This document shows, piece after piece, positions 50,617-60,016 of a stretch of 64,000 bases of DNA. The translations under genes and the position numbers were made by a program. Origin of the DNA: Arthrobacter sp. AFG7.2 (GTDB taxonomy: Bacteria; Actinomycetota; Actinomycetes; Actinomycetales; Micrococcaceae); the NCBI RefSeq assembly GCF_002892835.1, contig NZ_PJMB01000004.1:62001-126000 (forward strand), in the 5' to 3' direction. Position 1 is the first letter of the stretch; every line of letters begins with the position of its first letter. Under the pieces are notes generated by a model that was given only the letters and a program-made list of their open reading frames with translations, had not been told where the DNA came from and searched no databases.

Positions 50617-50641
50617 CCGCAAGGCGGCCAGTCCAGCTTTT
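50603..50641. terminator. Bidirectional rho-independent terminator
   Basis: AAAAGCTGGACT and AGTCCAGCTTTT form a perfect 12-bp stem with A-run and T-run at the ends. The 15-nt loop holds a small inner stem (GCC-GCAA-GGC). It overlaps the 3' end of the 87-aa gene and serves the convergent 3-hydroxybutyrate dehydrogenase gene as well. Confidence 0.85.
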
Positions 50642-50660
50642 GGCGTGTCAGGCAGGGCGG

Positions 50661-51410
50661 CTAGCGGGCCGACCAGCCGCCATCCATCGTGTAGCTGGCA
50701 CCGGTCACCATGCCGGCGTGGTCCGAGGCCAGCCAGGCGGCCAGGGAGGCAACCTCCTCGGGCTCCACCAGCCGCTTGATTGCCGCCTCCGTGAGCATCA
50801 CTTTCGCCAGCACCTCGGATTCGGGAATCCCGTGCACCTGGGCCTGGTCCGCGAGCTGCTTCTCCACGAGGGGTGTGCGCACATAGCCGGGATTGATGCA
50901 GTTGGACGTCACGCCGTGGTCGCCGCCTTCGAGCGCCGTGACCTTGCTCAGCCCTTCCAGCCCGTGCTTCGCGGAAACATACGCGCTCTTGAACGGCGAC
51001 GCCCGGATCCCATGCACGGAGGACAGGTTGATGATGCGGCCGAAACCATTGCTGTACATGTGCGGAAGGGCGGCCCGGATCAGCAGGAACGGCGCTTCCA
51101 GCATGAGGGCGATGATCCGGCGGAACTCCGCGGGATCGAACTCCTCGATGGGGCTGATGCGCTGGATCCCGGCGTTGTTTACCAGGATGTCGCAGTCCAG
51201 GCTCAGGGTTGCGAGCGAGTCCACGTCCAGCAGATCCACTGCCCAGGAGGTGCCGCCCACCTCATCGGCGAGCGCTGCGGCTCCTGCGGAGTCGACGTCT
51301 GCCACCACCACTTTCGCTCCCCGCGCGGCCAGTTCCCTGACACAGGCCGCCCCGATGCCGCTGGCGCCGCCGGTGACCAATGCCTTGCGGCCGTTCAATG
51401 TGTTTTCCAT
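50661..51410 (-). CDS. bdhA: D-3-hydroxybutyrate dehydrogenase
   Basis: 249 aa from the ATG at 51410 (AAGGGG upstream). SDR: VTGGASGIGAACV, NNAGIQ, catalytic Ser in INLSSVHGIRASPFKSAY and Tyr-x3-Lys in YVSAKHG. The VHG-x3-SP-x-KSAYV-x-AKHG string and NPGYVRTPLVEKQ are typical of BdhA. NAD+-dependent oxidation of (R)-3-hydroxybutyrate to acetoacetate. Follows an MHS transporter gene by 49 bp on the same strand, so the pair should import and oxidise hydroxybutyrate. Confidence 0.9.
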   Translation of the reverse strand: MENTLNGRKALVTGGASGIGAACVRELAARGAKVVVADVDSAGAAALADEVGGTSWAVDLLDVDSLATLSLDCDILVNNAGIQRISPIEEFDPAEFRRIIALMLEAPFLLIRAALPHMYSNGFGRIINLSSVHGIRASPFKSAYVSAKHGLEGLSKVTALEGGDHGVTSNCINPGYVRTPLVEKQLADQAQVHGIPESEVLAKVMLTEAAIKRLVEPEEVASLAAWLASDHAGMVTGASYTMDGGWSAR

Positions 51411-51459
51411 GGCAATCCCCTTGGGCTGTTCCATCAGGCTGTCCGGCTGCTCAGGCAGC

Positions 51460-52842
51460 TCAGCGGGTGTTGGCTGGCAGAAGGCCTTCGCGGGCGGCGT
51501 CGGCCTTGTCCACTTCCTCGAGCGCAATCCCCTTGGTTTCCTTCAGGCTGAGCACCGCTGCCGAGGTGATGGCGCAGGCGATCACCAGGTAGATGGCCGT
51601 GGGAACCCACGAGCCGGTGTCCTTCAGCCACTGGGTGGCCAGCAGTGGAGCCAGTGAACCGGCAAAGATGGAGGTCACCTGCGAACCGAGTGAGACGCCG
51701 GAGTAGCGCATGCGGGTGGGGAAAAGTTCAGCCATGATGGCAGGCTGGCCGGCATACATAAACGCGTGCAGGCAGAGTCCGATGGTGACGGCGGCGACAA
51801 TGACCACGGCATTGCGGGTGTCGAACATCGGGAAGGCGAAGAACGGCCAGGACGCCCCGGCGATGGCGCCGAACAGGTACACCGGCTTTCGTCCCAGCGA
51901 GTCCACCAGGCGCCCCACCTGCGGGATGACCAGGAAGTGGATGACGTGGGCGATCAGGAGGGCCAGCAGCAGGGATGAGGTGTCGTACTTGTGCACGCTC
52001 TTGAGGTAGACAATCGCGAAGCTGACCACCAGGTAGTACATGATGTTTTCCGCGAACCGCAGGCCCATCGCCTGGAGGATGCCCTTCGGGTACTTGCGGA
52101 CTACCTCGAAGACGCCGTAGCTGACGGCCTGTTCCTTCTCCACCAGGGCCTTGGCCTCAAGGAAGATGGGGGCTTCGGTGACGTGGGTGCGGATGTAGTA
52201 GCCGACGAAGACGATCACCGCGGAGAGCCAGAACGCAACGCGCCAGCCCCACCCCAGGAATGCCTCGCTGCTGAGCACGGAGGACATGATGAACAGCACC
52301 AGCGTGGCCAGCAGGTTGCCCACCGGCACGGCGGCCTGGGGCCAGCTGGACCAGAAGCCGCGTGATTTGTTGGGGCTGTGCTCGGCCACCAGCAGCACCG
52401 CTCCGCCCCATTCGCCGCCGAGCGCGAAGCCCTGGATGAAGCGCAGTGCCACCAGCAGGGCCGGCGCCAGGTAGCCGATTTCGGCGAAGCCTGGGAGGCA
52501 GCCCATCAGGAAGGTTGCCACGCCCACGATCACGATGGTCAGCTGCAGCGTGGGCTTGCGGCCCAGCTTGTCGCCGATCTGGCCGAAGACGATGCCGCCG
52601 AGCGGACGGGCCACGAAGCCGACGGCGTACGTGAGGAACGCCTGGATGATGCCGTCCAGTTCGTTTCCGGTGGCGGGGAAGAAGTACTTTCCAAATACCA
52701 GGGTTGCGGCAGTGGCATAAAGGAAGAATTCGTACCACTCCACTACCGTGCCCACCATTGAGGCGGCCACGATTTTCTTCAGTCCGGATCCTTTGGATGC
52801 AGGTCCGGCAGCGTTATCCGCCGGGCGTTGCTCAACGCTCAT
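51460..52842 (-). CDS. MHS-family proton symporter, probable 3-hydroxybutyrate importer
   Basis: 460 aa from the ATG at 52842 (AAGGAG upstream). MFS: GTVVEWYEFFLYATAA in helix 1, RPLGGIVFGQIGDKLGRKPTL, FALGGEWGGAVLLVAEHSP with the conserved loop, and LVDSLGRKPVYL in the second half; 12 helices. The MHS group includes carriers of dicarboxylates, shikimate and ketone bodies. The substrate is assigned from cotranscription with bdhA only. Confidence 0.85.
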   Translation of the reverse strand: MSVEQRPADNAAGPASKGSGLKKIVAASMVGTVVEWYEFFLYATAATLVFGKYFFPATGNELDGIIQAFLTYAVGFVARPLGGIVFGQIGDKLGRKPTLQLTIVIVGVATFLMGCLPGFAEIGYLAPALLVALRFIQGFALGGEWGGAVLLVAEHSPNKSRGFWSSWPQAAVPVGNLLATLVLFIMSSVLSSEAFLGWGWRVAFWLSAVIVFVGYYIRTHVTEAPIFLEAKALVEKEQAVSYGVFEVVRKYPKGILQAMGLRFAENIMYYLVVSFAIVYLKSVHKYDTSSLLLALLIAHVIHFLVIPQVGRLVDSLGRKPVYLFGAIAGASWPFFAFPMFDTRNAVVIVAAVTIGLCLHAFMYAGQPAIMAELFPTRMRYSGVSLGSQVTSIFAGSLAPLLATQWLKDTGSWVPTAIYLVIACAITSAAVLSLKETKGIALEEVDKADAAREGLLPANTR

Positions 52843-52972
52843 GGGGTTTCTCCTTAGTGTCCACGATGACACGTGCTGTGATCTCCAGCACTAATGGCTT
52901 CACTGAGTATTACTGCACAGACATGCACCTTCAATGACCAATCCAGCACCCACTGTGTGCAGAATTGCAGAT

Positions 52973-53875
52973 ATGAACGTCAACCCGGATGACTTGCTGG
53001 TACTGCTCGCGGTGTCCCGCTCGGCCAAATTTACGACGGCGGCACAAGCCTTGGGCCTGAACCACACCACCGTTTCACGCCGGATCGCCGCACTGGAAAA
53101 AGTGCTCGGCGGGCGCGTGCTGGCCAGAGCCACGGGGGGCTGGGAGCTGACAGACCTCGGAGCGCGGGCAGTGCAGGCCGCCGAGCAGGTGGAAGCACTG
53201 GTGGGCACGCTGGGGGCCGCGGGCCAGGCACCCGACCCGATTACCGGCGTCGTACGCATGACGGCAACGGACGGCTTCAGCGCCTACATCGCGGCACCCG
53301 CGGTGGCGCGGCTGCGGCGTGACCACCCCGGGTTGAGCGTGGAGGTGGTGACCATGACCCGGCGTGCGCTGCAGCAGCGGTCGGGCCTGGACATCGAAGT
53401 GGTGGTGGGCGAACCCCAGGTCCACCGCGCCGAAGCCGTACGGCTGGGCGACTACAAGCTGGGCATGTACGCCTCCCGCGCGTACCTCGAGGAGCACGGA
53501 ACCCCCGCCACCGTGGCCGAACTCCAGGAGCACCCCCTGGTGTATTTCGTGGATTCGATGCTGCAGGTGGATGACCTGGACGCGCCGCGCCGGCTGGTGC
53601 CTGCCATGCGCGACGGCCTCACCTCCACCAACGTTTTTGTCCACGTGGAGGCAACCCGCGCCGGGGCCGGGATCGGTTTCCTGCCCTGCTTCATGGGGGA
53701 CCTCCACTCGGACCTGGTCCGCCTGCTCCCCTCGGAGATCGCCGAACTGCTGCCGTACTGGATGGTGCTCCGGCCGGACTCGCTGCGGCGGCCTGCGGTT
53801 GCGGCGGTGGTGCAGGCGCTGCGGGAACAGATGGCCGGGCACCGGGACAAGCTGCTGGGCCTGAGGGCTACGTGA
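52973..53875 (+). CDS. LysR-family regulator, divergent from the hydroxybutyrate genes
   Basis: 300 aa from the ATG at 52973; an ATG at 52934 gives 13 more residues, and neither has a strong ribosome site. HTH at about 2-60 (LVLLAVSRSAKFTTAAQALGLNH region, TTVSRRIAALEKVLG); substrate-binding fold follows. Divergent from the MHS gene with 130 bp between, the standard layout for LysR control of a target operon. Its 3' end overlaps the convergent spermidine-synthase-like gene by 8 bp. Confidence 0.88.
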   Translation: MNVNPDDLLVLLAVSRSAKFTTAAQALGLNHTTVSRRIAALEKVLGGRVLARATGGWELTDLGARAVQAAEQVEALVGTLGAAGQAPDPITGVVRMTATDGFSAYIAAPAVARLRRDHPGLSVEVVTMTRRALQQRSGLDIEVVVGEPQVHRAEAVRLGDYKLGMYASRAYLEEHGTPATVAELQEHPLVYFVDSMLQVDDLDAPRRLVPAMRDGLTSTNVFVHVEATRAGAGIGFLPCFMGDLHSDLVRLLPSEIAELLPYWMVLRPDSLRRPAVAAVVQALREQMAGHRDKLLGLRAT

Positions 53876-54779
53876 CCGCTGCGGCCGGATCGTGCCGGAC
53901 CGGGGATCCGGCGGCGAAGGCCCGGACCTGCGCGTCATCCCACAGGTGCGCGGGGACTGCACCGCCCAGGAGCCGGCGGTGCAGTTTGGGGTCGTCGCCA
54001 AAGGGGGTGTCGCTGCCGGCCATCACCATGTTTCCGTAGCGGCGGCCCTTGAGCATGGCGGGATCCGCGATGATTACGGTGTGCTTGAACGAGGCTGCAA
54101 GGGTGGCGGCGTCCTCGCGGGCGTTCTTCAGGTCCGGCGCGTCCCCCGAGTTGACGACGTACACCCCGCCGGGGGCGAGAACCTGCTTGACGTGCTGGTT
54201 GAACTCAGCGGTGGTGAGCGGACGCGGCGTAAGGGCGCCTGCGAACACGTCGCGAATGATGAAGTCACGGGTGTCCGGCGTCAACGTCTCGGTCACCTCA
54301 CGGGCCTCCCCCACCCGGAGCCTCAGCAGGGGCGCCTTGGGCAGGTCGAACCAGCCGCGCACATAGTGGGCCAGCTTGCCGTCCAGCTCGACCACCACCT
54401 GCCGGGCGTCGGGGTAAACGGCGTGGAAGTACCGGGCCATGGAGCAGGCACCGCCGCCTAAGTGGAGGCCGCGAAGCTTCAGCCCGGCCGCGGAGGAACC
54501 TGACGGCGGCCAGCACGACTCAATCAGGGCGGCCATCCACCGCATGTACTCGAAGTCCAGGAACAGCGGGTCTGCGAGGTCGATGTGGGAGCTCATGACG
54601 CCGTTGATCTTCAGGAGCCAGCCGGTGGAGTTGTCCTGATCAGCGACCAGCTCGCAGTCCCCAGTGTCGATGTAGTACACACCCTCCATGGGACCGCTTG
54701 GCCGGGTTCCCCTGGGCACCTCCACCACACCTGCCGCAGGCCGGCTTCCGCGGCCCCCCGGCTTACCGCGTTTCGCCAT
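53868..54779 (-). CDS. Spermidine-synthase-like methyltransferase-fold protein
   Basis: 303 aa. A Lys/Arg/Gly-rich start is followed by the spermidine synthase fold: LLKINGVMSSHIDLADPLFLDF, LRGLHLGGGACSMARYFHAVYP (nucleotide loop, GGG-x-C in place of GGGDG), VVVELDGKLAHYVRGWF and IIRDVFAGALTPRPLTT. The altered GGG loop and lack of the usual Asp suggest it is not a classical putrescine aminopropyltransferase. 48 bp after the first HldE gene at the end of the heptose operon; cotranscription is possible but a role there is unproven. Confidence 0.8.
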   Translation of the reverse strand: MAKRGKPGGRGSRPAAGVVEVPRGTRPSGPMEGVYYIDTGDCELVADQDNSTGWLLKINGVMSSHIDLADPLFLDFEYMRWMAALIESCWPPSGSSAAGLKLRGLHLGGGACSMARYFHAVYPDARQVVVELDGKLAHYVRGWFDLPKAPLLRLRVGEAREVTETLTPDTRDFIIRDVFAGALTPRPLTTAEFNQHVKQVLAPGGVYVVNSGDAPDLKNAREDAATLAASFKHTVIIADPAMLKGRRYGNMVMAGSDTPFGDDPKLHRRLLGGAVPAHLWDDAQVRAFAAGSPVRHDPAAAVT

Positions 54780-54827
54780 TACCCCTGCCCCGCTCCAGTC
54801 AGTCCAACCACGTTCAACTACCCAACC

Positions 54828-56366
54828 CTAGTTGGTCTGCACGGCCCCTTCTCCGTCGCGGATCCGTTTGACCACTGCCGTGGTGGACCGTTCGGCCACA
54901 TAGTCCAGGATGGCCACCCGGCCGCCGTATTCTTCCACGGCCGGTGTCTCCGCCAGCATCTCCGGGGTGTAGTCCCCGCCCTTGGCATACACCTCGGGGC
55001 GGAGCTGCCGGATCAGCGGGGCCGCGGTGGGGGTGTCGAAAACCGTGACGTAGTCCACGCAGCTCAGTGCTGCCACCACGGCCGCACGGTCCGCCACCCC
55101 GTTGATGGGCCGGCCGGCGCCTTTGAGCCGCCGTACAGATTCGTCGCTGTTCAGCGCCACCACCAGGACGTCGCCCAGTTGTTTCGCCTGGTTGAGGTAG
55201 CGCGTGTGGCCGCTGTGCAGGACGTCGAAGCAGCCGTTGGTCAGGACGATGCGCTGGCCCTGCGCCCGGTGCAGTTCCAGTTGCCGTTCGAGCTCGTCCG
55301 CGCCCAGGGCTGTGTCCGCGAACGCTTTCAGGTAGCGGCTGAGCTGTGCGGTGCTGCAGACCGACGTGCCCGGCTGGTGCACGACGACGTCCGCTGCGGA
55401 CTGTGCCAGGTCCAGGCTTGCCGTCAGGGGCAGGCCCGCCGACCGGGCAAGGGTCAGGGCGGCCACAAAAGTGTCGCCCGCCCCGGACGCCTGTTTTTCA
55501 GCTGCCGGGCGCGCCCAGGTCCGGTGCGTCACGCCGTCGGGCCTCAGCAGGACGGTTCCATCACGGTCAAGGGTAACCACCACGGCCCTGGCACCCGTTG
55601 CCTCCAACAGTGCATCGGCGTGCTTGCCCACCTCGGCCGCCCGGTCCTGTCCGTCCCCCAGCCGGAAGTCCAGCATCCGCGCCGTTTCCTGCGCGTTAGG
55701 GGTTACCAGGTCGGGGCGGAGCGGCGCCCACGGGCGGGGGTCATGGGAGTCAACCACCAGCAGCGGGCCCGCCTCTGGCTCCTTGCCGTCCCTGCCGGGC
55801 AGCGCTTCCATGAGGCCGCGGCGGACGGGCTCGGCCAGTACGCCCGTGCCGTAGTCACAGACCATCACCGCGTCCTGGTGCTCGACGGCGGCCCGCACCG
55901 AGGCGGCCAGTTCAGCCAGTGCGTCGGCGGGAACGGACTTGGCGGAGTCGTCGATGCGGAGCATCACCTGCCCGCCGCTGCTGATCCGGATCTTGGTGGT
56001 GGTCACCATGTCCGGGTGGTCCAGCAGGTACGTGACGTCGATCCCCGCCGCCACCAGCTGGCTGCGGAGGTCCGCGCCGGCGTCGTCGGTTCCAATGATT
56101 CCCGCCACGGAGACCCGGGCCCCGAGGGCGGCAAGATTCATGGCCGTGTTGGCCGCACCACCCGGTACGGACTCGCGGACCTGCACGTCCACCACCGGTG
56201 CGGGGGCTTCACGGCAGAGCCGCTCGATGCTGCCGCTCCACCAGCCGTCCAGCATCACGTCACCAAGCACCAGGATGGCTGGTTGTTCGGCGGCCAGCCG
56301 CCCTGGCAGCCATTCCGAGAGCGCCCGCTGTTGTGAAAGGTCCACCCCTTCGGGAGAGGTGTTCAT
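54828..56366 (-). CDS. hldE: Bifunctional heptose-7-phosphate kinase / heptose-1-phosphate adenylyltransferase, copy 1
   Basis: 512 aa. Kinase domain (PfkB fold) about 1-340: ILVLGDVMLDGWWSGSIERL, GGAANTAMNLAALG, SGAGDTFVAALTLA (catalytic Asp). Nucleotidyltransferase domain about 365-512: LTNGCFDVLHSGHTRYL (HxGH site), ALNSDESVRRLKGAGRPI, KGGDYTPEMLAE. Phosphorylates D-glycero-D-manno-heptose 7-phosphate at C1 and later forms ADP-heptose. Start overlaps the ALDH stop (ATGA). Both active sites look intact. A second copy lies at 58595. Confidence 0.85.
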   Translation of the reverse strand: MNTSPEGVDLSQQRALSEWLPGRLAAEQPAILVLGDVMLDGWWSGSIERLCREAPAPVVDVQVRESVPGGAANTAMNLAALGARVSVAGIIGTDDAGADLRSQLVAAGIDVTYLLDHPDMVTTTKIRISSGGQVMLRIDDSAKSVPADALAELAASVRAAVEHQDAVMVCDYGTGVLAEPVRRGLMEALPGRDGKEPEAGPLLVVDSHDPRPWAPLRPDLVTPNAQETARMLDFRLGDGQDRAAEVGKHADALLEATGARAVVVTLDRDGTVLLRPDGVTHRTWARPAAEKQASGAGDTFVAALTLARSAGLPLTASLDLAQSAADVVVHQPGTSVCSTAQLSRYLKAFADTALGADELERQLELHRAQGQRIVLTNGCFDVLHSGHTRYLNQAKQLGDVLVVALNSDESVRRLKGAGRPINGVADRAAVVAALSCVDYVTVFDTPTAAPLIRQLRPEVYAKGGDYTPEMLAETPAVEEYGGRVAILDYVAERSTTAVVKRIRDGEGAVQTN

Positions 56367-57790
56367 GACTGGTCCTCCGGCAGGGCCGCAGCCGGCGGAG
56401 CCGCGATGTGCACCACTTTGACCCGGCTGAACTCATCCAGCAGCTCCGGGCCGTAGCCGAAGCCGGCGCCGCTTTCACCCCGGGGCTGGGCTGCGCCGCC
56501 GGGGGCACCGCCGAATACCTCGTTGATCTTTACGGTGCCCACGGGGAGTGCGGCCACTGCCCGCTGGATGTGGGCAAGGTTGCCGGACAGGACCGTGGCA
56601 GCCAGTCCATACTTGCCGCTGCACGCCAGCCGCAGCCCGTCGTCGAACGACTCCACCACCTGGACCGGGGCAACCGGCCCGAAGGTCTCCTCCGTCATGA
56701 CCTCCATCCGGTCCGTGCAGCCGGTGAGCACCGTTGCAGGGTAGAAAGCGCCCGGCCCCTCGGGGAGGGCGCCACCCTCCACGGCGTGCGCGCCCTGCTG
56801 GAGGGCATCTGTCACGTGGGCGTGGACTGCTTCCCGCATCCGTTCGTCCACCAGCGGGGCCACTGTGCCGTTACTGTTTCTGAGCGCCGCTTCCGCTTCC
56901 AGCGCGGAGCAAAACTCCTGTGCAATGGCCTCGTGGACATAGATGCGCTCAACTGCCACGCAGATCTGGCCGCTGTTGCTGAAAGCACCAATCGCGGCCT
57001 GCCCGGCAGCCCAGACGGGATCCACGTCGCGGTCCACCAGCAGGGGATCGTTGCCGCCGTTTTCCCGGATGACATGCGCTCCGGTCAAGGCCCCCGCCCG
57101 GGCAATGCGCGCACCCGCGGCACTGGACCCTACATGGGCGATCACATCCACTTCGCACTGGGCAAGGAGCGCGCCGACGCCCGCTCCACCGGAGATCGTC
57201 TGGAAAACACCGGGCGGGAACGCCGGGGCGAGGACCTCACCCAGGGACTCCCCGAGACGCGGGCAGCGCTCGCTGGGCTTGTGGACCACCGTGTTGCCTG
57301 TGACCAGCGCGGCACCGATCAGTCCGCACGCCACCGCAACGGGATCGTTCCACGGCGTCAGCAGCGCCGCCACTCCCCGCGGCTCTGCCACCGTGTAATC
57401 CGCTGCCAGCGCATTTCCCCGCAGGCTGAGGCCGCGGTGCACGGGACCGAGCTCGGCGTACTGTTCAAGGGTTGAAACTCCGGCGGCTATCCCGGCCAGC
57501 GACTCGTCCACCGGCCGCCCCGTTTCGCCGGCATTGAGTTCTGCCAGTTCCCGGGCGGCAGCATCCAGTGCCCGTGCGGCGCTTCGGAGTGCGGCGCCCC
57601 GCTCTGCCGGAGCAGTGCGGGCCCATTCGGCCGAAGCGCTCCGGGCCACCTCCACGGCGCGGGCCACGGCATCCGGTTCCGCCTCCGGCACAGTCCAGAG
57701 GACCTCGCCGGAGCGCGGGTTGCGGATGGTGATCCCGGAGTGGCCGGCTGCACCGGTCTCTGTGGTTGTTTCGATGGCAGTGGTGGGCAT
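56363..57790 (-). CDS. NAD(P)-dependent aldehyde dehydrogenase
   Basis: 475 aa. LLTPWNDPVAVACGLIGAALVTGN, HKPSERCP, nucleotide-loop VDVIAHVGSSAAGARIARAGA, VIRENGGNDPLLV (general-base Glu; ELGG is usual) and SNSGQICVAVERIYV (catalytic Cys), TEETFGPVAPV. Oxidises an aldehyde, perhaps a sugar-derived one, given its place between the two HldE genes; substrate unknown. ATGA overlap with hldE copy 1. Confidence 0.85.
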   Translation of the reverse strand: MPTTAIETTTETGAAGHSGITIRNPRSGEVLWTVPEAEPDAVARAVEVARSASAEWARTAPAERGAALRSAARALDAAARELAELNAGETGRPVDESLAGIAAGVSTLEQYAELGPVHRGLSLRGNALAADYTVAEPRGVAALLTPWNDPVAVACGLIGAALVTGNTVVHKPSERCPRLGESLGEVLAPAFPPGVFQTISGGAGVGALLAQCEVDVIAHVGSSAAGARIARAGALTGAHVIRENGGNDPLLVDRDVDPVWAAGQAAIGAFSNSGQICVAVERIYVHEAIAQEFCSALEAEAALRNSNGTVAPLVDERMREAVHAHVTDALQQGAHAVEGGALPEGPGAFYPATVLTGCTDRMEVMTEETFGPVAPVQVVESFDDGLRLACSGKYGLAATVLSGNLAHIQRAVAALPVGTVKINEVFGGAPGGAAQPRGESGAGFGYGPELLDEFSRVKVVHIAAPPAAALPEDQS

Positions 57791-57831
57791 GGTGTTCCTC
57801 CCGTCGTTGCGGCTGGTGGTCGGTTGCGCCT

Positions 57832-58548
57832 TTAGGGCCAGGAGCCCTCTTCCTCGTGGCAGATCAGCATTTCGCGGACCTCGCAGCCGGTGGGCTGGTT
57901 CAGCGCGAACAGGATGGCCTGCGCGGTGTTGGCGGGATCGTTGAGCCGCGAATCGTCCTGCGGCTTGTACTGCTCCGTGCGGTCGTCGAAGAACCGCGTC
58001 TTCATGCCGCCGGGAATCATGGTGGTCACGCCGATTTCGCCGCCGGTTTCAGCTGCGAGCGCGTGGCTGAAGCCCACCACCCCGAACTTTGAGGCGCAGT
58101 AGGCCGTCGCGTCGGCAACAGCCCGCTTGCCCAAGGTGGACGCGACAGTCACCACCCGGCCGTGGGAGGACTTAAGGTACGGCAGGGCAGCGCGCACCAC
58201 CGAAACGGTGCCCATGAGGTTCACGCCGATGACCTTTTCCCACTCCGGGGCTTCGACGTCGGCGAGCTTGCCGCAGCGGTCGATGCCGGCTGCCGTGACT
58301 ACGGCGTCCAGTCCGCCCAGCGATTCGGCGGCCTCCCGCACGGCCGCCTCCACCGCCAGGCGGTCCGCGACGTCCACTTCGAAAGCCTTGACGGCGGACA
58401 CGTTGCTGATGTCGCGGTCCAGCACTACCGGGGTGCCGCCCGCCTTCAGGACAGCGTCGACGACGGCGGCCCCCAGTCCGGAGGCACCTCCCGTCACAAG
58501 GACGCGGCCGGGGTTGTTGGTTACAGGCACGTTTGCTTCTGCAGTCAT
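57832..58548 (-). CDS. SDR-family oxidoreductase in the heptose operon
   Basis: 238 aa. VLVTGGASGLGAAVV, VTAAGIDRCG (NNAG replaced by TAAG), catalytic Ser in VTVASTLGKRAVAD and YCASKFGVVG (Tyr-x3-Lys). Classical SDR with a short C-terminus ending EEGSWP. Neighbours: 46 bp after hldE copy 2 and 41 bp before the ALDH. It may modify the heptose or its nucleotide form, or act with the ALDH on a shared alcohol substrate (inference). Confidence 0.85.
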   Translation of the reverse strand: MTAEANVPVTNNPGRVLVTGGASGLGAAVVDAVLKAGGTPVVLDRDISNVSAVKAFEVDVADRLAVEAAVREAAESLGGLDAVVTAAGIDRCGKLADVEAPEWEKVIGVNLMGTVSVVRAALPYLKSSHGRVVTVASTLGKRAVADATAYCASKFGVVGFSHALAAETGGEIGVTTMIPGGMKTRFFDDRTEQYKPQDDSRLNDPANTAQAILFALNQPTGCEVREMLICHEEEGSWP

Positions 58549-58594
58549 GGTGTTCCTTTCAATGGGAAATAGTAAAAATTGGCGGCGCGGAGCG

Positions 58595-60016
58595 TCAGCT
58601 CACCTTGGCAAGGGCATCGGCGAGGCCGGTGGTGGAACGGGCGGGGTGGTACGGAACGGTGAGGCACTGCCCTCCCCACTTCTCCACCAGGTCTGCCTCC
58701 GGCAGTCGGGCACCCTTGTAGTCCCCGCCCTTGACCCAGATGTCAGGACGAAGCCGTTCCAGGGCGGCTTCCGGGGTGTCTTCGTCGAAGATCATCACCG
58801 CGTCCACGCATTCCATGGCCAGCAGCAGCTCTGTCCTGTCCTGCTGGCCGATGATGGGACGCTCCGGCCCCTTGAGCCGGCGTACCGAGTCGTCCGAATT
58901 GAGGCAGACGATCAGGCAGTCCCCGAGCTCGCGGGCCGCGGCAAGGGACCTGACGTGGCCGGCATGCAGCAGGTCGAAGCAGCCGCCGGTGGCCACCACT
59001 TTCCCGCCGTTGTCCCGCACATTGCGGGCCAGCAGCAGGGGCTCGGTGGTACGGCGTTTCCCTGCTGACTGGCTGGGCGGCTGTACAGGTCCGGCAGTGG
59101 AGGCAACGGAGTCCGGCAATGCGGACACGCCCCCGTTGGCGAGGAAGTCCGCGGCGTCGTGGACTGCCAGTCCGGCCGCTTCCTCAAGGTCGCGGCCGGC
59201 CAGGAGGTGGACGGCCAGGCTGGCCGCAAGCCGGTCACCCGCACCGCAGGGATCACCTGCTTCCACTCGAGGGGCCGGCACGGCATGGGCAAAAGCGTTG
59301 CCCTGGCGCAGCAGCACTGCTCCCTCCTCGCCCTTCGTCACCAGGACGGCACGGCTCTGCCACTGCTCCAGCAGGATCCGGCCAACCCTGGCTGCCTGGT
59401 CCTGTGGGTCCTCGTCCCCGGGCCGCGCCACCTGGGCCAGGCCGGCCTGGGCGGCTTTGCTGGCCTCTGCAAAGTTGGGCGTCACCACGGCCACACCGGG
59501 AACGGGGTCAGGCCCGGCGGGATGCGGGTCCCAGATGATGGGCACGCTCCCGGCCAGCCGGGCCAGGAGGTCCCTAAGCTGCGGATTGGCTGCCAGGCCC
59601 CTGCCGTAGTCGGCAACAATGATCACGCCGGCCTTCTCCACGGCCTCGAGCATGGCGGGACTGGCTGCCGGGACCGGCGCCTTTCCGCAGCCTTCGTCGA
59701 AGCGGACCACCGGGTGTGATCCGGCCCTGACCCGGGTCTTGACCGGCGAGGCGTGGCCGCTGGGGCCGGCCACAAGGCGCACCCCGGCGAGGTGGGCTTC
59801 AAGCTGGCGGCCGGCGTCGTCATCACCCAGAACCGTCACCAGCGTGACCGGCCAGCCGTCCTCGGCAAGCATCCGCGCCACCAGGCCGGCGCCGCCCGCA
59901 CGCCGCTTGACCCCGGAGACATCCACCACGGGAACGGGCGCGTCCGGGCTGAGCCGGGTAGCCTCACCGGACAGGTCCACGTCCAGCATCACGTCACCTA
60001 CGACCACGATCCTCAT
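58595..60016 (-). CDS. hldE: Bifunctional heptose-7-phosphate kinase / heptose-1-phosphate adenylyltransferase, copy 2
   Basis: 473 aa from the ATG at 60016 (the frame is open upstream, but this start overlaps the GmhA stop by 4 nt). Kinase domain about 1-310: [49 protein letters not shown] (catalytic Asp kept). Nucleotidyltransferase domain about 338-473: ATGGCFDLLHAGHVRSL, CLNSDDSVRRLKGPERPI, WVKGGDYKGARLPEADLV. Shorter than copy 1 and only moderately similar, so not a recent duplication. Sits directly after gmhA, so it is the best candidate for the main pathway enzyme. Confidence 0.87.
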   Translation of the reverse strand: MRIVVVGDVMLDVDLSGEATRLSPDAPVPVVDVSGVKRRAGGAGLVARMLAEDGWPVTLVTVLGDDDAGRQLEAHLAGVRLVAGPSGHASPVKTRVRAGSHPVVRFDEGCGKAPVPAASPAMLEAVEKAGVIIVADYGRGLAANPQLRDLLARLAGSVPIIWDPHPAGPDPVPGVAVVTPNFAEASKAAQAGLAQVARPGDEDPQDQAARVGRILLEQWQSRAVLVTKGEEGAVLLRQGNAFAHAVPAPRVEAGDPCGAGDRLAASLAVHLLAGRDLEEAAGLAVHDAADFLANGGVSALPDSVASTAGPVQPPSQSAGKRRTTEPLLLARNVRDNGGKVVATGGCFDLLHAGHVRSLAAARELGDCLIVCLNSDDSVRRLKGPERPIIGQQDRTELLLAMECVDAVMIFDEDTPEAALERLRPDIWVKGGDYKGARLPEADLVEKWGGQCLTVPYHPARSTTGLADALAKVS

